This document shows, one piece after another, positions 1-5,312 of a DNA stretch of 10,425 nt (positions within the stretch are counted from its first letter, which is position 1; every line of letters begins with the position of its first letter). The notes under the pieces were generated by a model, which made no database searches, was not told the DNA's origin, and saw nothing but the letters and a program-made list of their open reading frames with translations. Source of the DNA: Stagnihabitans sp043738565 (GTDB taxonomy: Bacteria > Pseudomonadota > Alphaproteobacteria > Rhodobacterales > Rhodobacteraceae); the NCBI GenBank assembly GCA_043738565.1, contig JAYUGA010000253.1:1-10425 (forward strand). Reading direction: 5' to 3'. A program made the translations under genes and the position numbers.

Positions 1-11
1 ACCTACGAATT

Positions 12-41
12 GGGGCCCTGCTGGAAACGGCGGGGCCTTTT
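12..41 (+). terminator. Probable intrinsic terminator of an upstream gene
   Basis: An 8-bp GC-rich stem (GGCCCTGC at 14-21 with GCGGGGCC at 30-37, one G-U pair) encloses an 8-base loop and is followed at once by TTTT (38-41). This is a typical Rho-independent terminator. It ends some gene left of the window; the few bases before it are too short to identify that gene. It also means the following gene at 60 probably has its own promoter or relies on read-through. Confidence 0.7.
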
Positions 42-59
42 GCTTGAAAGGAACATGTT

Positions 60-683
60 ATGGCCGAAATCACTTCGCTGTTTGTCACCCGCCTCTACCG
101 CGCCGAGTTGAATGAACGGGCCAAGAAGAAGGTGGATTACGCCGAACTGGAAAACGCCTGCCTTGGCATTGCCGAGGATGACGAGGCCGGGCAGAAATGG
201 TGCGAGGCTAACGGCTATCCGGGCTATACCAGCTATGCCTCGCTGAACGACCTGCCGTGGCGCTTTCCGATTTTTGCAGATCTGGAAAAGGCGCTCGACA
301 AACACGTCGCGGCTTTCGTCAAGGATCTGGGCTTTGACCTGGCTGGCCGCAAGCTGAAATGCGGGTCGTTCTGGATCAACATCCTGCCGCAGGGTGGGAT
401 GCATGCCAGCCACATCCACCCGCATTCGGTGATTTCCGGCACCACCTATGTTGCCATGCCCAAGGGCACCTCTGCCCTGAAACTGGAAGACCCCCGCCTG
501 CCGATGATGATGGCAGCCCCCCTGCGGTCCAAGAAAGCCCCGCAGGAGATGCAGAGCTTCGTCTATGTGAAGCCCGCCGTGGGCGAGGTGCTGCTGTGGG
601 AAAGCTGGCTGCGGCATGAGGTGCCGATGAACATGGCAGAGGAGGACCGGATTTCGGTGAGTTTCAATTATGAGTGGGGGTAG
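60..683 (+). CDS. Putative 2OG-Fe(II) oxygenase (TIGR02466-like)
   Basis: A 207-residue soluble protein without signal peptide or membrane segment. Residues 104-131 read FWINILPQGG, then HASHIHPHS, then VISGTTYV. With the later WLRHEVP (183-189) and RISVSFNY (197-204) this matches the layout I know for the TIGR02466 putative 2OG-Fe(II) oxygenases, a double-stranded beta-helix fold. Likely iron ligands are within H118/H120 and H186, and R197 is the likely 2-oxoglutarate anchor; the second position of the first motif is His rather than the usual Asp/Glu. These assignments are inferred from family pattern. The substrate is unknown. AAAGGAAC lies 7 bases before the ATG, supporting this start; an out-of-frame ATG at 55 is ignored. 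The gene sits right after a terminator and upstream of an accessory islet and the spc ribosomal operon. Confidence 0.75.
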   Translation: MAEITSLFVTRLYRAELNERAKKKVDYAELENACLGIAEDDEAGQKWCEANGYPGYTSYASLNDLPWRFPIFADLEKALDKHVAAFVKDLGFDLAGRKLKCGSFWINILPQGGMHASHIHPHSVISGTTYVAMPKGTSALKLEDPRLPMMMAAPLRSKKAPQEMQSFVYVKPAVGEVLLWESWLRHEVPMNMAEEDRISVSFNYEWG

Positions 684-707
684 GGGTTGCACGCGTGAAA
701 TGGTTGG

Positions 708-727
708 TAAGCAATTGATATTGCTTA
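708..727. repeat. AT-rich perfect hairpin
   Basis: TAAGCAAT (708-715) and ATTGCTTA (720-727) are perfect inverted repeats around the loop TGAT. It lies 25 bases after the oxygenase stop codon. There is no clear T-run, so it is not a classic terminator. It could be a weak terminator, an operator, or a relic of a mobile element end. Confidence 0.5.
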
Positions 728-730
728 ATA

Positions 731-792
731 AGTAGGGTGCGTGATTTCACGCACCGCTCCCGTTCGATGGTGCGTGAAATCACGCATCCTAC
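731..792. repeat. Nested inverted repeat, GGTGCGTGA/TCACGCACC type
   Basis: The left arm (about 732-754) reads GTAGGGTGCGTGA then TTTCACGCACC. The right arm (769-792) is its reverse complement with one mismatch (GGATG for GGGTG). The spacer is 755-768. Each arm is itself a near-palindrome able to form its own hairpin, so the unit is two hairpins in opposite orientation that together form one large cruciform. This resembles REP-type extragenic palindromes. The right arm contains the stop codon of the ParE-like toxin gene (789-791), and the structure may end transcription from both sides. Confidence 0.8.
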
Positions 793-1109
793 ACGCGGTC
801 AAAATAGGTGAGCGCTTCCAGGTTGCGTCTTTGGTGCAGGATACGGAGGATGACGGGTTGACCACCAAACGTTATGACAGGCGCAAAGAAGATAAGATGA
901 CGCTCGTAGCTCAGCGACCGCATTCCCTTTGCGAGTTTGTCTTGCGGTCGGCCACAGTTCGAATCGGACGCGATGCGCCGGAACGCCGACCCAATCCCGC
1001 GATAGTATATCTGCCATTGAGGGATGCCCCAAGTCTTGATCGTCCAATCCCGAATCTCGTCGAGATCGCGCCGCGCACGCCCAGAAAGTTCAGGAGATGT
1101 CGGTTTCAC
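789..1109 (-). CDS. parE: ParE-like toxin of a type II toxin-antitoxin pair
   Basis: A 106-residue RelE/ParE superfamily protein. Visible family features are the N-terminal helix with ARRDLDEIRDWT (12-23), the CGRP turn (52-55), GMRSLSYERHLIFF (62-75) and the C-terminal VILRILHQRRN (86-96), where ParE proteins carry conserved basic residues. Most ParE toxins poison DNA gyrase, while RelE relatives cut mRNA; the LHQRRN ending favours ParE. Translation probably begins at GTG (1107-1109), whose bases form a GTGA overlap with the antitoxin TGA stop, so the two genes are translationally coupled. The TAG stop (789-791) lies inside the adjoining inverted repeat, which suggests that the repeat inserted into, or was recruited as, the gene's 3' end. 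No inactivating change is visible. Confidence 0.85.
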   Translation of the reverse strand: MKPTSPELSGRARRDLDEIRDWTIKTWGIPQWQIYYRGIGSAFRRIASDSNCGRPQDKLAKGMRSLSYERHLIFFAPVITFGGQPVILRILHQRRNLEALTYFDRV

Positions 1110-1345
1110 CGGAAGGCGTCGGGTTCGTAGGCTTCGATGTCAAAAGGCGCGTGGTCGCCAGCTTCGGCCTCCGCCAGAGCTTCCTCAAGCTCTGCCTTAA
1201 GGGCAAAGAAATCACGGGCTCGATCCTTCTCGATCAACGCCCGCATCCCAGCGCGGATGATCTCGCTGAGGTTGGCATAGGCGCCTGACTTGATCTGGGC
1301 CTCGGCAAATTCCTGCATGGGTTTGGTCAGGTGGACGTTGGGCAT
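1106..1345 (-). CDS. parD: ParD-like ribbon-helix-helix antitoxin
   Basis: A 79-residue protein. The N-terminal half (MPNVHLTKPM, then helices with SGAYANLSEIIRAGMRALIE at 20-39) is a typical CopG/ParD ribbon-helix-helix DNA-binding domain; the acidic C-terminal tail (about 45-79, ending FDIEAYEPDAFR) is where such antitoxins wrap the toxin. The start at 1345 is chosen because AGGAG lies 7 bases upstream (1353-1357) and the protein then begins exactly at the first beta strand. An upstream in-frame extension to 1393 would run through the promoter and operator. It is the first gene of the pair, overlapping the toxin by 4 bases. Autoregulation through the dyad at 1358-1386 is expected for the family. 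Confidence 0.87.
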   Translation of the reverse strand: MPNVHLTKPMQEFAEAQIKSGAYANLSEIIRAGMRALIEKDRARDFFALKAELEEALAEAEAGDHAPFDIEAYEPDAFR

Positions 1346-1357
1346 GGTGGGTCTCCT

Positions 1358-1393
1358 TATGTCAGATAGTATCAGATACTGACATAGATGCAA
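1358..1393 (-). promoter_or_regulatory. parDE promoter with overlapping dyad operator
   Basis: TATGTCAG (1358-1365) and CTGACATA (1379-1386) are perfect 8-base inverted repeats. Inside them AGTATCAGATACT (1368-1380) is a second palindrome with one central mismatch. On the minus strand TTGCAT (1388-1393) and TACTAT (1366-1371), 16 bases apart, form a plausible -35/-10 pair covered by the dyads. This is the arrangement expected for a promoter repressed by a ribbon-helix-helix antitoxin-toxin complex. The dyads are seen directly; the promoter boxes are inferred. Confidence 0.65.
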
Positions 1394-1399
1394 GAGAGA

Positions 1400-1425
1400 G
1401 GTGCGCCATGAACGCGCACCCTACG
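1400..1425. repeat. Third copy of the GGTGCG-type palindrome
   Basis: GGTGCGC (1400-1406) and GCGCACC (1414-1420) form a 7-bp hairpin with loop CATGAAC, followed by CTACG. On the minus strand it begins GTAGGGTGCG and ends GCGCACC, so it belongs to the same family as the arms at 732-754 and 769-792. It has the same orientation as the right arm, so parDE sits between two directly oriented copies. Confidence 0.65.
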
Positions 1426-1514
1426 GCTCGCTGTCTGCTTCCTTGTGGCTTCCGGTGCGTGTACACGTAACTGGGGCGTCGACGATACCCCTAGTAGAGC
1501 CGAAAGACAAACTC

Positions 1515-2123
1515 ATGGTAAAGAAGATATCATTCGAAGACTTGCTCCACATTGAGTTTAGGTGGCCCCAAAAGGGGGACAAACCGTTTGTTGTCGCCGA
1601 CAATCCAAGCGACAACGCTGCGGTTGCCACCAGCACCTTTGGTCGACTCGTCTTAATGATCGAAGGGTACAAGAAGGCCGGTGACCTCATGGTCGCCGCG
1701 GCAGAGGAAGACTGGCGTGACCGGGATATTCTCGTCTTTCCAATCGTCTTTAACTATAGGCAGTTCCTCGAACTTTCATTGAAATATCAATTGGCAACCT
1801 ATGGACCGACGGTTGGGATCGAGCCAAATTGGAACTCACACAAACTCGATGCGCTCTGGAAAGAATTCTTGATGATGCTGAAATCTTATGACGAGGGTTT
1901 TCCGAAGGAGGCGGACCATCATGTCGAAAATATAGTCCTTGAATTCGCTTTGGCGGATCCTCGTTCCTTTTCCCATCGCTATCCGGTTGATCCGAAAGGA
2001 ACGAAAATAGAGGTCGCCTTCAATGCGATTGACCTTTCGAACTTGGCAAAGATTATGAACGCCCTCGAGAGCTACTTTTCGGGTTGCGATGGACTTTTGA
2101 GCAGTCTGAAAGACGCATGCTGA
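1515..2123 (+). CDS. Uncharacterised protein with HEPN-like features
   Basis: A 202-residue cytoplasmic protein that I cannot assign to a named family. The central helical part has FNYRQFLELSLKYQLATYG (79-97) followed by N-S-H-K-LDALWKEF (107-118). The R..E..LK then H.L..LW pattern is one I associate with uncharacterised HEPN-like proteins, as is the later HRYPVDPKG (154-162). A canonical HEPN RNase motif (R, four to six residues, H) is not evident, so catalytic activity is doubtful. The start at ATG 1515 gives a natural N-terminus (MVKKISFEDLL), although its ribosome binding site is weak; a GTG at 1401 would be inside the repeat. The gene appears clearly less GC-rich than its neighbours, with more A/T-ending codons, suggesting acquisition by transfer. 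It lies beside parDE and before the spc promoter. Confidence 0.6.
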   Translation: MVKKISFEDLLHIEFRWPQKGDKPFVVADNPSDNAAVATSTFGRLVLMIEGYKKAGDLMVAAAEEDWRDRDILVFPIVFNYRQFLELSLKYQLATYGPTVGIEPNWNSHKLDALWKEFLMMLKSYDEGFPKEADHHVENIVLEFALADPRSFSHRYPVDPKGTKIEVAFNAIDLSNLAKIMNALESYFSGCDGLLSSLKDAC

Positions 2124-2142
2124 CTTCGCCCCATCTTCCCCC

Positions 2143-2171
2143 TTGCCACACCCCCCCCCATCCCCTATACG
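2143..2171 (+). promoter_or_regulatory. Candidate sigma-70-type promoter of the spc operon
   Basis: TTGCCA (2143-2148, five of six matches to the -35 consensus) and TATACG (2166-2171, four of six to the -10) are separated by 17 bases. They lie about 106 bases before rpmC, just after the preceding gene ends. The spacer contains nine consecutive C residues (2151-2159). Boxes are seen in the sequence; activity is inferred. Confidence 0.5.
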
Positions 2172-2221
2172 GCCCCATCCAGCGATTCCGGGTTTCCGGA
2201 TTCGCGGGTTTTACATTGATC

Positions 2222-2257
2222 CACCAGAGCAACGGTAACCCTTGGGGCCGTCTGGTG
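2222..2257 (+). promoter_or_regulatory. Hairpin in the rpmC leader
   Basis: CACCAGA (2222-2228) pairs perfectly with TCTGGTG (2251-2257); CGG (2233-2235) can pair with CCG (2248-2250) further in. The structure would lie in the 5' untranslated leader of the spc transcript, ending 6 bases before the rpmC ribosome binding site AAAGGA (2264-2269). It could be a site for autogenous control by a ribosomal protein or a stabilising 5' structure; neither is shown. Confidence 0.4.
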
Positions 2258-2276
2258 CCAGACAAAGGATAGGCGC

Positions 2277-2477
2277 ATGCTCGCCAGTGAACTGAAATCG
2301 AAGACGCCGGACCAGCTGCGTGACAGCCTGGTTCAGTTGAAGAAGGAAGCGTTCAACCTGCGCTTTCAGGCGGCCACCAACCAGTTGGAAAACACCTCGC
2401 GCATCAAGGCCGTCCGCCGTGACGCCGCCCGCGTGCTGACCGTGTTGCACCAAAAAGCCGCCGAAGCCGCGAAATAA
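2277..2477 (+). CDS. rpmC: 50S ribosomal protein L29
   Basis: A 66-residue protein of normal L29 length. It is a two-helix hairpin: SELKSKTPDQLRDSLVQLKKEAFNLRFQ (residues 4-31) then QLENTSRIKAVRRDAARVLTVLHQK (36-60), with the family's L..LKKE.FNLRFQ and R.K.VRR.AR patterns. It binds 23S rRNA near the peptide exit tunnel, where L23/L29 form the docking site for nascent-chain factors. AAAGGA lies 7 bases before the ATG. It is the first gene of this transcription unit, separated from the preceding gene by 153 bases holding a promoter candidate. In the usual order rplP precedes it directly; here unrelated genes do. Confidence 0.96.
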   Translation: MLASELKSKTPDQLRDSLVQLKKEAFNLRFQAATNQLENTSRIKAVRRDAARVLTVLHQKAAEAAK

Positions 2478-2486
2478 GGGGAAGCC

Positions 2487-2726
2487 ATGCCGAAACGTAT
2501 CCTTCAGGGCGTCGTGACCTCTGACAAGAACCAACAGACCATCACCGTGCTGGTCGAGCGCCGCTTCAAGCACCCGGTGCTCTTGAAAACCATCCGCAAG
2601 TCCAAAAAGTACCGGGCTCACGATGCGCTGAACCAATTCAAGACCGGCGACACCGTCCGCATCGAGGAATGTGCGCCGATTTCGAAATCCAAACGCTGGA
2701 CGGTTGTTGTCGCACCTGCGGCATGA
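2487..2726 (+). CDS. rpsQ: 30S ribosomal protein S17
   Basis: A 79-residue OB-fold protein of the usual S17 length. MPKRILQGVVTSDKN (1-15) is the first strand typical of the family, followed by TITVLVERRFKHPVLLKTIRKSKKYRAHDA (18-47) and the GDTVRIEECAPISKSKRW segment (54-71) that carries the S17 signature. It binds 16S rRNA helices early in 30S assembly. It begins 9 bases after rpmC with GGGGAAG just before the ATG. It is followed by an unusually long 56-base gap before rplN that contains a hairpin. Confidence 0.97.
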   Translation: MPKRILQGVVTSDKNQQTITVLVERRFKHPVLLKTIRKSKKYRAHDALNQFKTGDTVRIEECAPISKSKRWTVVVAPAA

Positions 2727-2748
2727 CTGAACGGCTCCATCGAAACCC

Positions 2749-2763
2749 TGGGGCAATGCCCCA
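2749..2763 (+). other. Intra-operon hairpin between rpsQ and rplN
   Basis: TGGGGC (2749-2754) and GCCCCA (2758-2763) form a 6-bp stem with an AAT loop. There is no T-run, so it is not an intrinsic terminator. The gap it occupies (2727-2782) is much longer than the others in the operon, so it may serve in mRNA processing, stability or tuning of downstream expression. Confidence 0.45.
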
Positions 2764-2782
2764 AAGGTCGGGAGTAGACTAA

Positions 2783-3151
2783 ATGATCCAGATGCAGACC
2801 AATCTGGATGTCGCTGACAACTCGGGCGCGCGCCGGGTTCAGTGCATCAAGGTTCTGGGCGGTTCACACCGTCGCTATGCGAGCGTGGGCGACATCATCG
2901 TGGTGTCGGTCAAGGAAGCCATTCCGAAAGGCCGTGTCAAAAAGGGCGACGTGCGTAAAGCCGTTGTCGTGCGCACCGCCAAGGAAGTTCGCCGTGAAGA
3001 CGGCACCACCATCCGCTTTGACCGCAACGCCGCCGTCATCCTGAACAATCAGGGCGAACCGGTCGGCACGCGGATTTTTGGCCCGGTTGTCCGCGAATTG
3101 CGCGCCAAGAACTTCATGAAAATCATCAGCCTTGCGCCGGAGGTGCTCTGA
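2783..3151 (+). CDS. rplN: 50S ribosomal protein L14
   Basis: A 122-residue protein with exactly the usual L14 length. MIQMQTNLDVADNSGAR (1-17) is the characteristic N-terminus, followed by CIKVLGGSHRRYASVGDIIVVSVKEA (21-46) and the GTRIFGPVVRELR signature (96-108). L14 lies at the 50S subunit interface, contacts L19, and is the binding site of the silencing factor RsfS. GGAG (2771-2774) is placed 8 bases before the ATG. Its stop codon overlaps the rplX start (TGATG, one shared base), so L24 translation is probably coupled to L14. Confidence 0.98.
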   Translation: MIQMQTNLDVADNSGARRVQCIKVLGGSHRRYASVGDIIVVSVKEAIPKGRVKKGDVRKAVVVRTAKEVRREDGTTIRFDRNAAVILNNQGEPVGTRIFGPVVRELRAKNFMKIISLAPEVL

Positions 3152-3456
3152 TGGCCGCCAAACTGAAAAAGGGCGACAAGGTCGTCGTGCTGACCGGCAA
3201 GGACAAGGGCCGCAACGGCGAGATTTCGTCGGTTGCCCCCAAGGCCAACAAAGCCGTGGTAGAGGGTCTGAACCTCGCCATCCGTCACACCAAGCAATCG
3301 CAAGCCACCCAAGGTGGCCGCATCTCGCAACCGATGCCGATTGACCTGTCGAACCTGTCGCTGATCGACAGCAACGGCAAGGCCACCCGCGTCGGCTTCC
3401 GTATCGAAGGCGACAAGAAGGTCCGCTTTGCCAAAACCACCGGGGAGGTCATCTGA
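3151..3456 (+). CDS. rplX: 50S ribosomal protein L24
   Basis: A 101-residue protein of bacterial L24 type with a KOW motif near the N-terminus: LKKGDKVVVLTGKDKGRNGEI (5-25), including the invariant glycine of KOW. PMPIDLSNLSLID (61-73) is the typical central stretch. L24 is an assembly initiator for the 50S subunit and binds the 5' region of 23S rRNA. It shares one base with the gene before and one with the gene after (TGATG at both ends), leaving no room for separate leaders; the GGAGG-like sequences before each start lie within the previous coding region. Confidence 0.98.
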   Translation: MAAKLKKGDKVVVLTGKDKGRNGEISSVAPKANKAVVEGLNLAIRHTKQSQATQGGRISQPMPIDLSNLSLIDSNGKATRVGFRIEGDKKVRFAKTTGEVI

Positions 3457-4016
3457 TGCTGGATGAAGCCAAATACACCCCGCGTCTGAAGGCGGATTAC
3501 ACGGCGCGGATTCGTCCGGCGCTGATGGAAGAATTCGGCTACAAGAACGCCATGCAGCTGCCCCGTCTGGACAAAATCGTCCTGAACATGGGCGTCGGCG
3601 AAGCGGTCAAGGACACCAAGAAGGTCAAGAAAGCCGCCGAAGAGTTGACGCTCATCGCCGGTCAGAAGGCTGTCATCACCCACGCCAAAAACAGCATCGC
3701 TGGTTTCCGCGTCCGGGAAGAAATGCCGCTCGGCTGCAAGGTGACCCTGCGCGCCGACCGGATGTATGAATTCCTCGACCGTCTGATCACGATCGCGCTG
3801 CCCCGCGTCCGCGACTTTCGCGGCGTGAAAGGCTCGTCGTTCGATGGCCGTGGCAACTACGCCATGGGCCTGAAAGAGCAACTCGTGTTCCCCGAGATCG
3901 AATTCGACAAAGTCGATGAAGTGCTCGGCATGGACATCATCATCTGCACCACCGCAAAGACCGACGCGGAAGCGAAGGCGCTGTTGAAGCAATTCAACAT
4001 GCCCTTCACGTCCTGA
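3456..4016 (+). CDS. rplE: 50S ribosomal protein L5
   Basis: A 186-residue protein, the usual L5 length in alphaproteobacteria. LPRLDKIVLNMGVGEAV (35-51) matches the L5 signature; KNSIAGFRVREEMPLGCKVTLR (78-99) and the C-terminal VFPEIEFDKVDEVLGMDI (143-160) are equally typical. L5 brings 5S rRNA into the central protuberance and contacts the P-site tRNA through the loop near residues 70-85. In E. coli the S8 repressor site lies around this start; here the one-base overlap with rplX leaves no intergenic space, so any such site would have to lie inside coding sequence. Confidence 0.98.
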   Translation: MLDEAKYTPRLKADYTARIRPALMEEFGYKNAMQLPRLDKIVLNMGVGEAVKDTKKVKKAAEELTLIAGQKAVITHAKNSIAGFRVREEMPLGCKVTLRADRMYEFLDRLITIALPRVRDFRGVKGSSFDGRGNYAMGLKEQLVFPEIEFDKVDEVLGMDIIICTTAKTDAEAKALLKQFNMPFTS

Positions 4017-4033
4017 TCGCGAGGAACCTGACA

Positions 4034-4342
4034 ATGGCAAAAAAATCCATGGTGAACCGCGAAGTGAAGCGCGCCAAGCTGACGAAGCAATTCGCGGCCA
4101 AGCGTGCGGCACTCAAGGCGGTGATCAACGACCAAGCTAAAACGACGGTGGAAGACCGCTTCAAGGCATCGATCAAACTCGCAGCCCTGCCGCGCAATTC
4201 CTCGGCCACGCGCATGCACAACCGCTGTCAGCTGACCGGTCGTCCGCATGCGGTCTACCGCAAACTGAAACTCTCGCGCATCATGCTGCGGGATCTGGCC
4301 TCGTTCGGTCAGATCCCCGGCATGGTCAAGTCAAGCTGGTAA
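4034..4342 (+). CDS. rpsN: 30S ribosomal protein S14, zinc-free type
   Basis: A 102-residue protein, matching the long proteobacterial S14. The C-terminal RNHDRC-like region reads LPRNSSATRMHNRCQLTGRPHAVYRKLKLSRI (52-83), the family signature, ending GMVKSSW. It carries only one cysteine (C65) rather than the CxxC pairs of the short zinc-binding S14, so it is the C-minus type. S14 is a late assembly protein of the 30S head, next to S10 and S19. GAGGAA (4021-4026) sits 7 bases before the ATG, and the gene follows rplE by 17 bases. Confidence 0.98.
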   Translation: MAKKSMVNREVKRAKLTKQFAAKRAALKAVINDQAKTTVEDRFKASIKLAALPRNSSATRMHNRCQLTGRPHAVYRKLKLSRIMLRDLASFGQIPGMVKSSW

Positions 4343-4354
4343 GGGAGGGAAAAG

Positions 4355-4753
4355 ATGTCAATGAACGATCCTCTCGGCGATATGCTGACACGCATCCGCA
4401 ACGCACAGATGCGCGGCAAAGCCACAGTCAACACCCCGGCCTCCAAGCTGCGGGCCTGGGTGCTGGATGTGCTTCTGGGTGAAGGTTATATCCGTGGCTA
4501 CGAAAGCGCCAAGACCGACAACGGTCAGGGCGAGTTGACCATCAGCCTGAAGTATTTCGAAGGCACCCCGGTCATCCGCGAAATCAAGCGCGTCTCCAAA
4601 CCCGGCCGCCGGGTTTACATGGGCGTCAAGGACATCCCGACCGTGCGCAACGGTCTGGGCGTTTCCATCGTGTCGACCCCGAAAGGTGTCATGTCCGATG
4701 CAGCAGCACGAACCGCCAATGTTGGTGGCGAAGTGCTCTGCACCGTATTCTAA
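4355..4753 (+). CDS. rpsH: 30S ribosomal protein S8
   Basis: A 132-residue protein of the normal S8 length. MSMNDPLGDMLTRIRNAQ (1-18) is the standard start, and GLGVSIVSTPKGVMSDAAARTANVGGEVLCTVF (100-132) carries the S8 signature (S-TP-G-M-D/S--AR---GGE). S8 binds helix 21 of 16S rRNA and, in enterobacteria, represses the spc operon through its own mRNA. A GGGAGGG ribosome binding site lies just before the ATG, 12 bases after rpsN. The start at 4355 is preferred over the internal Met at residue 3 because of the ribosome binding site. Confidence 0.98.
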   Translation: MSMNDPLGDMLTRIRNAQMRGKATVNTPASKLRAWVLDVLLGEGYIRGYESAKTDNGQGELTISLKYFEGTPVIREIKRVSKPGRRVYMGVKDIPTVRNGLGVSIVSTPKGVMSDAAARTANVGGEVLCTVF

Positions 4754-4766
4754 GGGGAGGGGTCGC

Positions 4767-5300
4767 ATGTCTCGTATCGGCAAGAAACCCGTCGCCTTGG
4801 TCAAGGGCACCTCGGCCACCATCTCCGGCCAGACCGTGGAAGTGAAGGGGCCGAAAGGCACCCGCAGCTTCACCGCTGGCGATGATGTGACGCTGACCAT
4901 CGAAGGCGATACCGTGCGGGTCACTCCGCGCGGCATGTCGAAACGCGCCCGGTCCCAGTGGGGCATGTGCCGCTCGATGATCCAGAACCTTGTCGAGGGC
5001 GTTACCGTCGGCGTGAAGAAGGAAATGGAAATCCAGGGCGTGGGCTACCGTGCCGTGATGGCGGGCAATGTGCTCAAGCTGTCACTGGGTTTCAGCCACG
5101 AGGTCAACTTCGAGGTGCCCGCCGGCGTCACCGTCACCTCGCCCAAGAACACCGAAATCATTGTGGAAGGCATTGATCAGCAACTGGTTGGTCAGGTCGC
5201 CGCGAACATCCGCGAGTGGAAAAAGCCAGAGCCGTACAAGGGCAAGGGCATCCGCTACAAGGGTGAATTCGTGTTCCGCAAGGAAGGCAAGAAGAAGTAA
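4767..5300 (+). CDS. rplF: 50S ribosomal protein L6
   Basis: A 177-residue protein with the normal L6 length. MSRIGKKPV (1-9) is the standard N-terminus, and the second domain ends with the L6 signature PEPYKGKGIRYKGE around residues 153-167. The start at 4767 is chosen over an in-frame ATG at 4686 because the upstream one would lie inside rpsH, while AGGGGAGG (4753-4760) stands 6 bases before 4767. L6 supports the sarcin-ricin loop and factor-binding region. It follows rpsH by 13 bases. Confidence 0.98.
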   Translation: MSRIGKKPVALVKGTSATISGQTVEVKGPKGTRSFTAGDDVTLTIEGDTVRVTPRGMSKRARSQWGMCRSMIQNLVEGVTVGVKKEMEIQGVGYRAVMAGNVLKLSLGFSHEVNFEVPAGVTVTSPKNTEIIVEGIDQQLVGQVAANIREWKKPEPYKGKGIRYKGEFVFRKEGKKK

Positions 5301-5312
5301 GGAGCTAGAGAA

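Noticed and set aside
731..792. CRISPR array
   Set aside because: The repeats are palindromic in opposite orientation, few, and not regularly spaced with unique spacers; no cas gene is present.
1346..1393. In-frame N-terminal extension of the ParD-like antitoxin to 1393
   Set aside because: It runs through the dyad operator and promoter boxes; the start at 1345 has a well-spaced AGGAG and begins at the ribbon-helix-helix domain.
1458..1467. Palindrome CGTGTACACG as an operator
   Set aside because: A single 10-bp palindrome without associated promoter boxes or second copy is expected by chance often enough to be ignored.
1401..1514. In-frame extension of the HEPN-like gene to a GTG at 1401
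   Set aside because: The added stretch lies over the repeat and has no protein-like character or ribosome binding site.
684..2276. Insertion sequence or prophage fragment in the islet
   Set aside because: No transposase, integrase or phage gene is visible; only short palindromes and small accessory genes.
3285..4112. Long open frame antisense to rplX and rplE
   Set aside because: It is a codon-bias shadow in GC-rich coding sequence, with no ribosome binding site and no recognisable domain.
4686..4766. Upstream start for rplF inside rpsH
   Set aside because: L6 begins MSRIGKKPV at 4767 after a strong ribosome binding site; the extra 27 residues are rpsH read in another frame.
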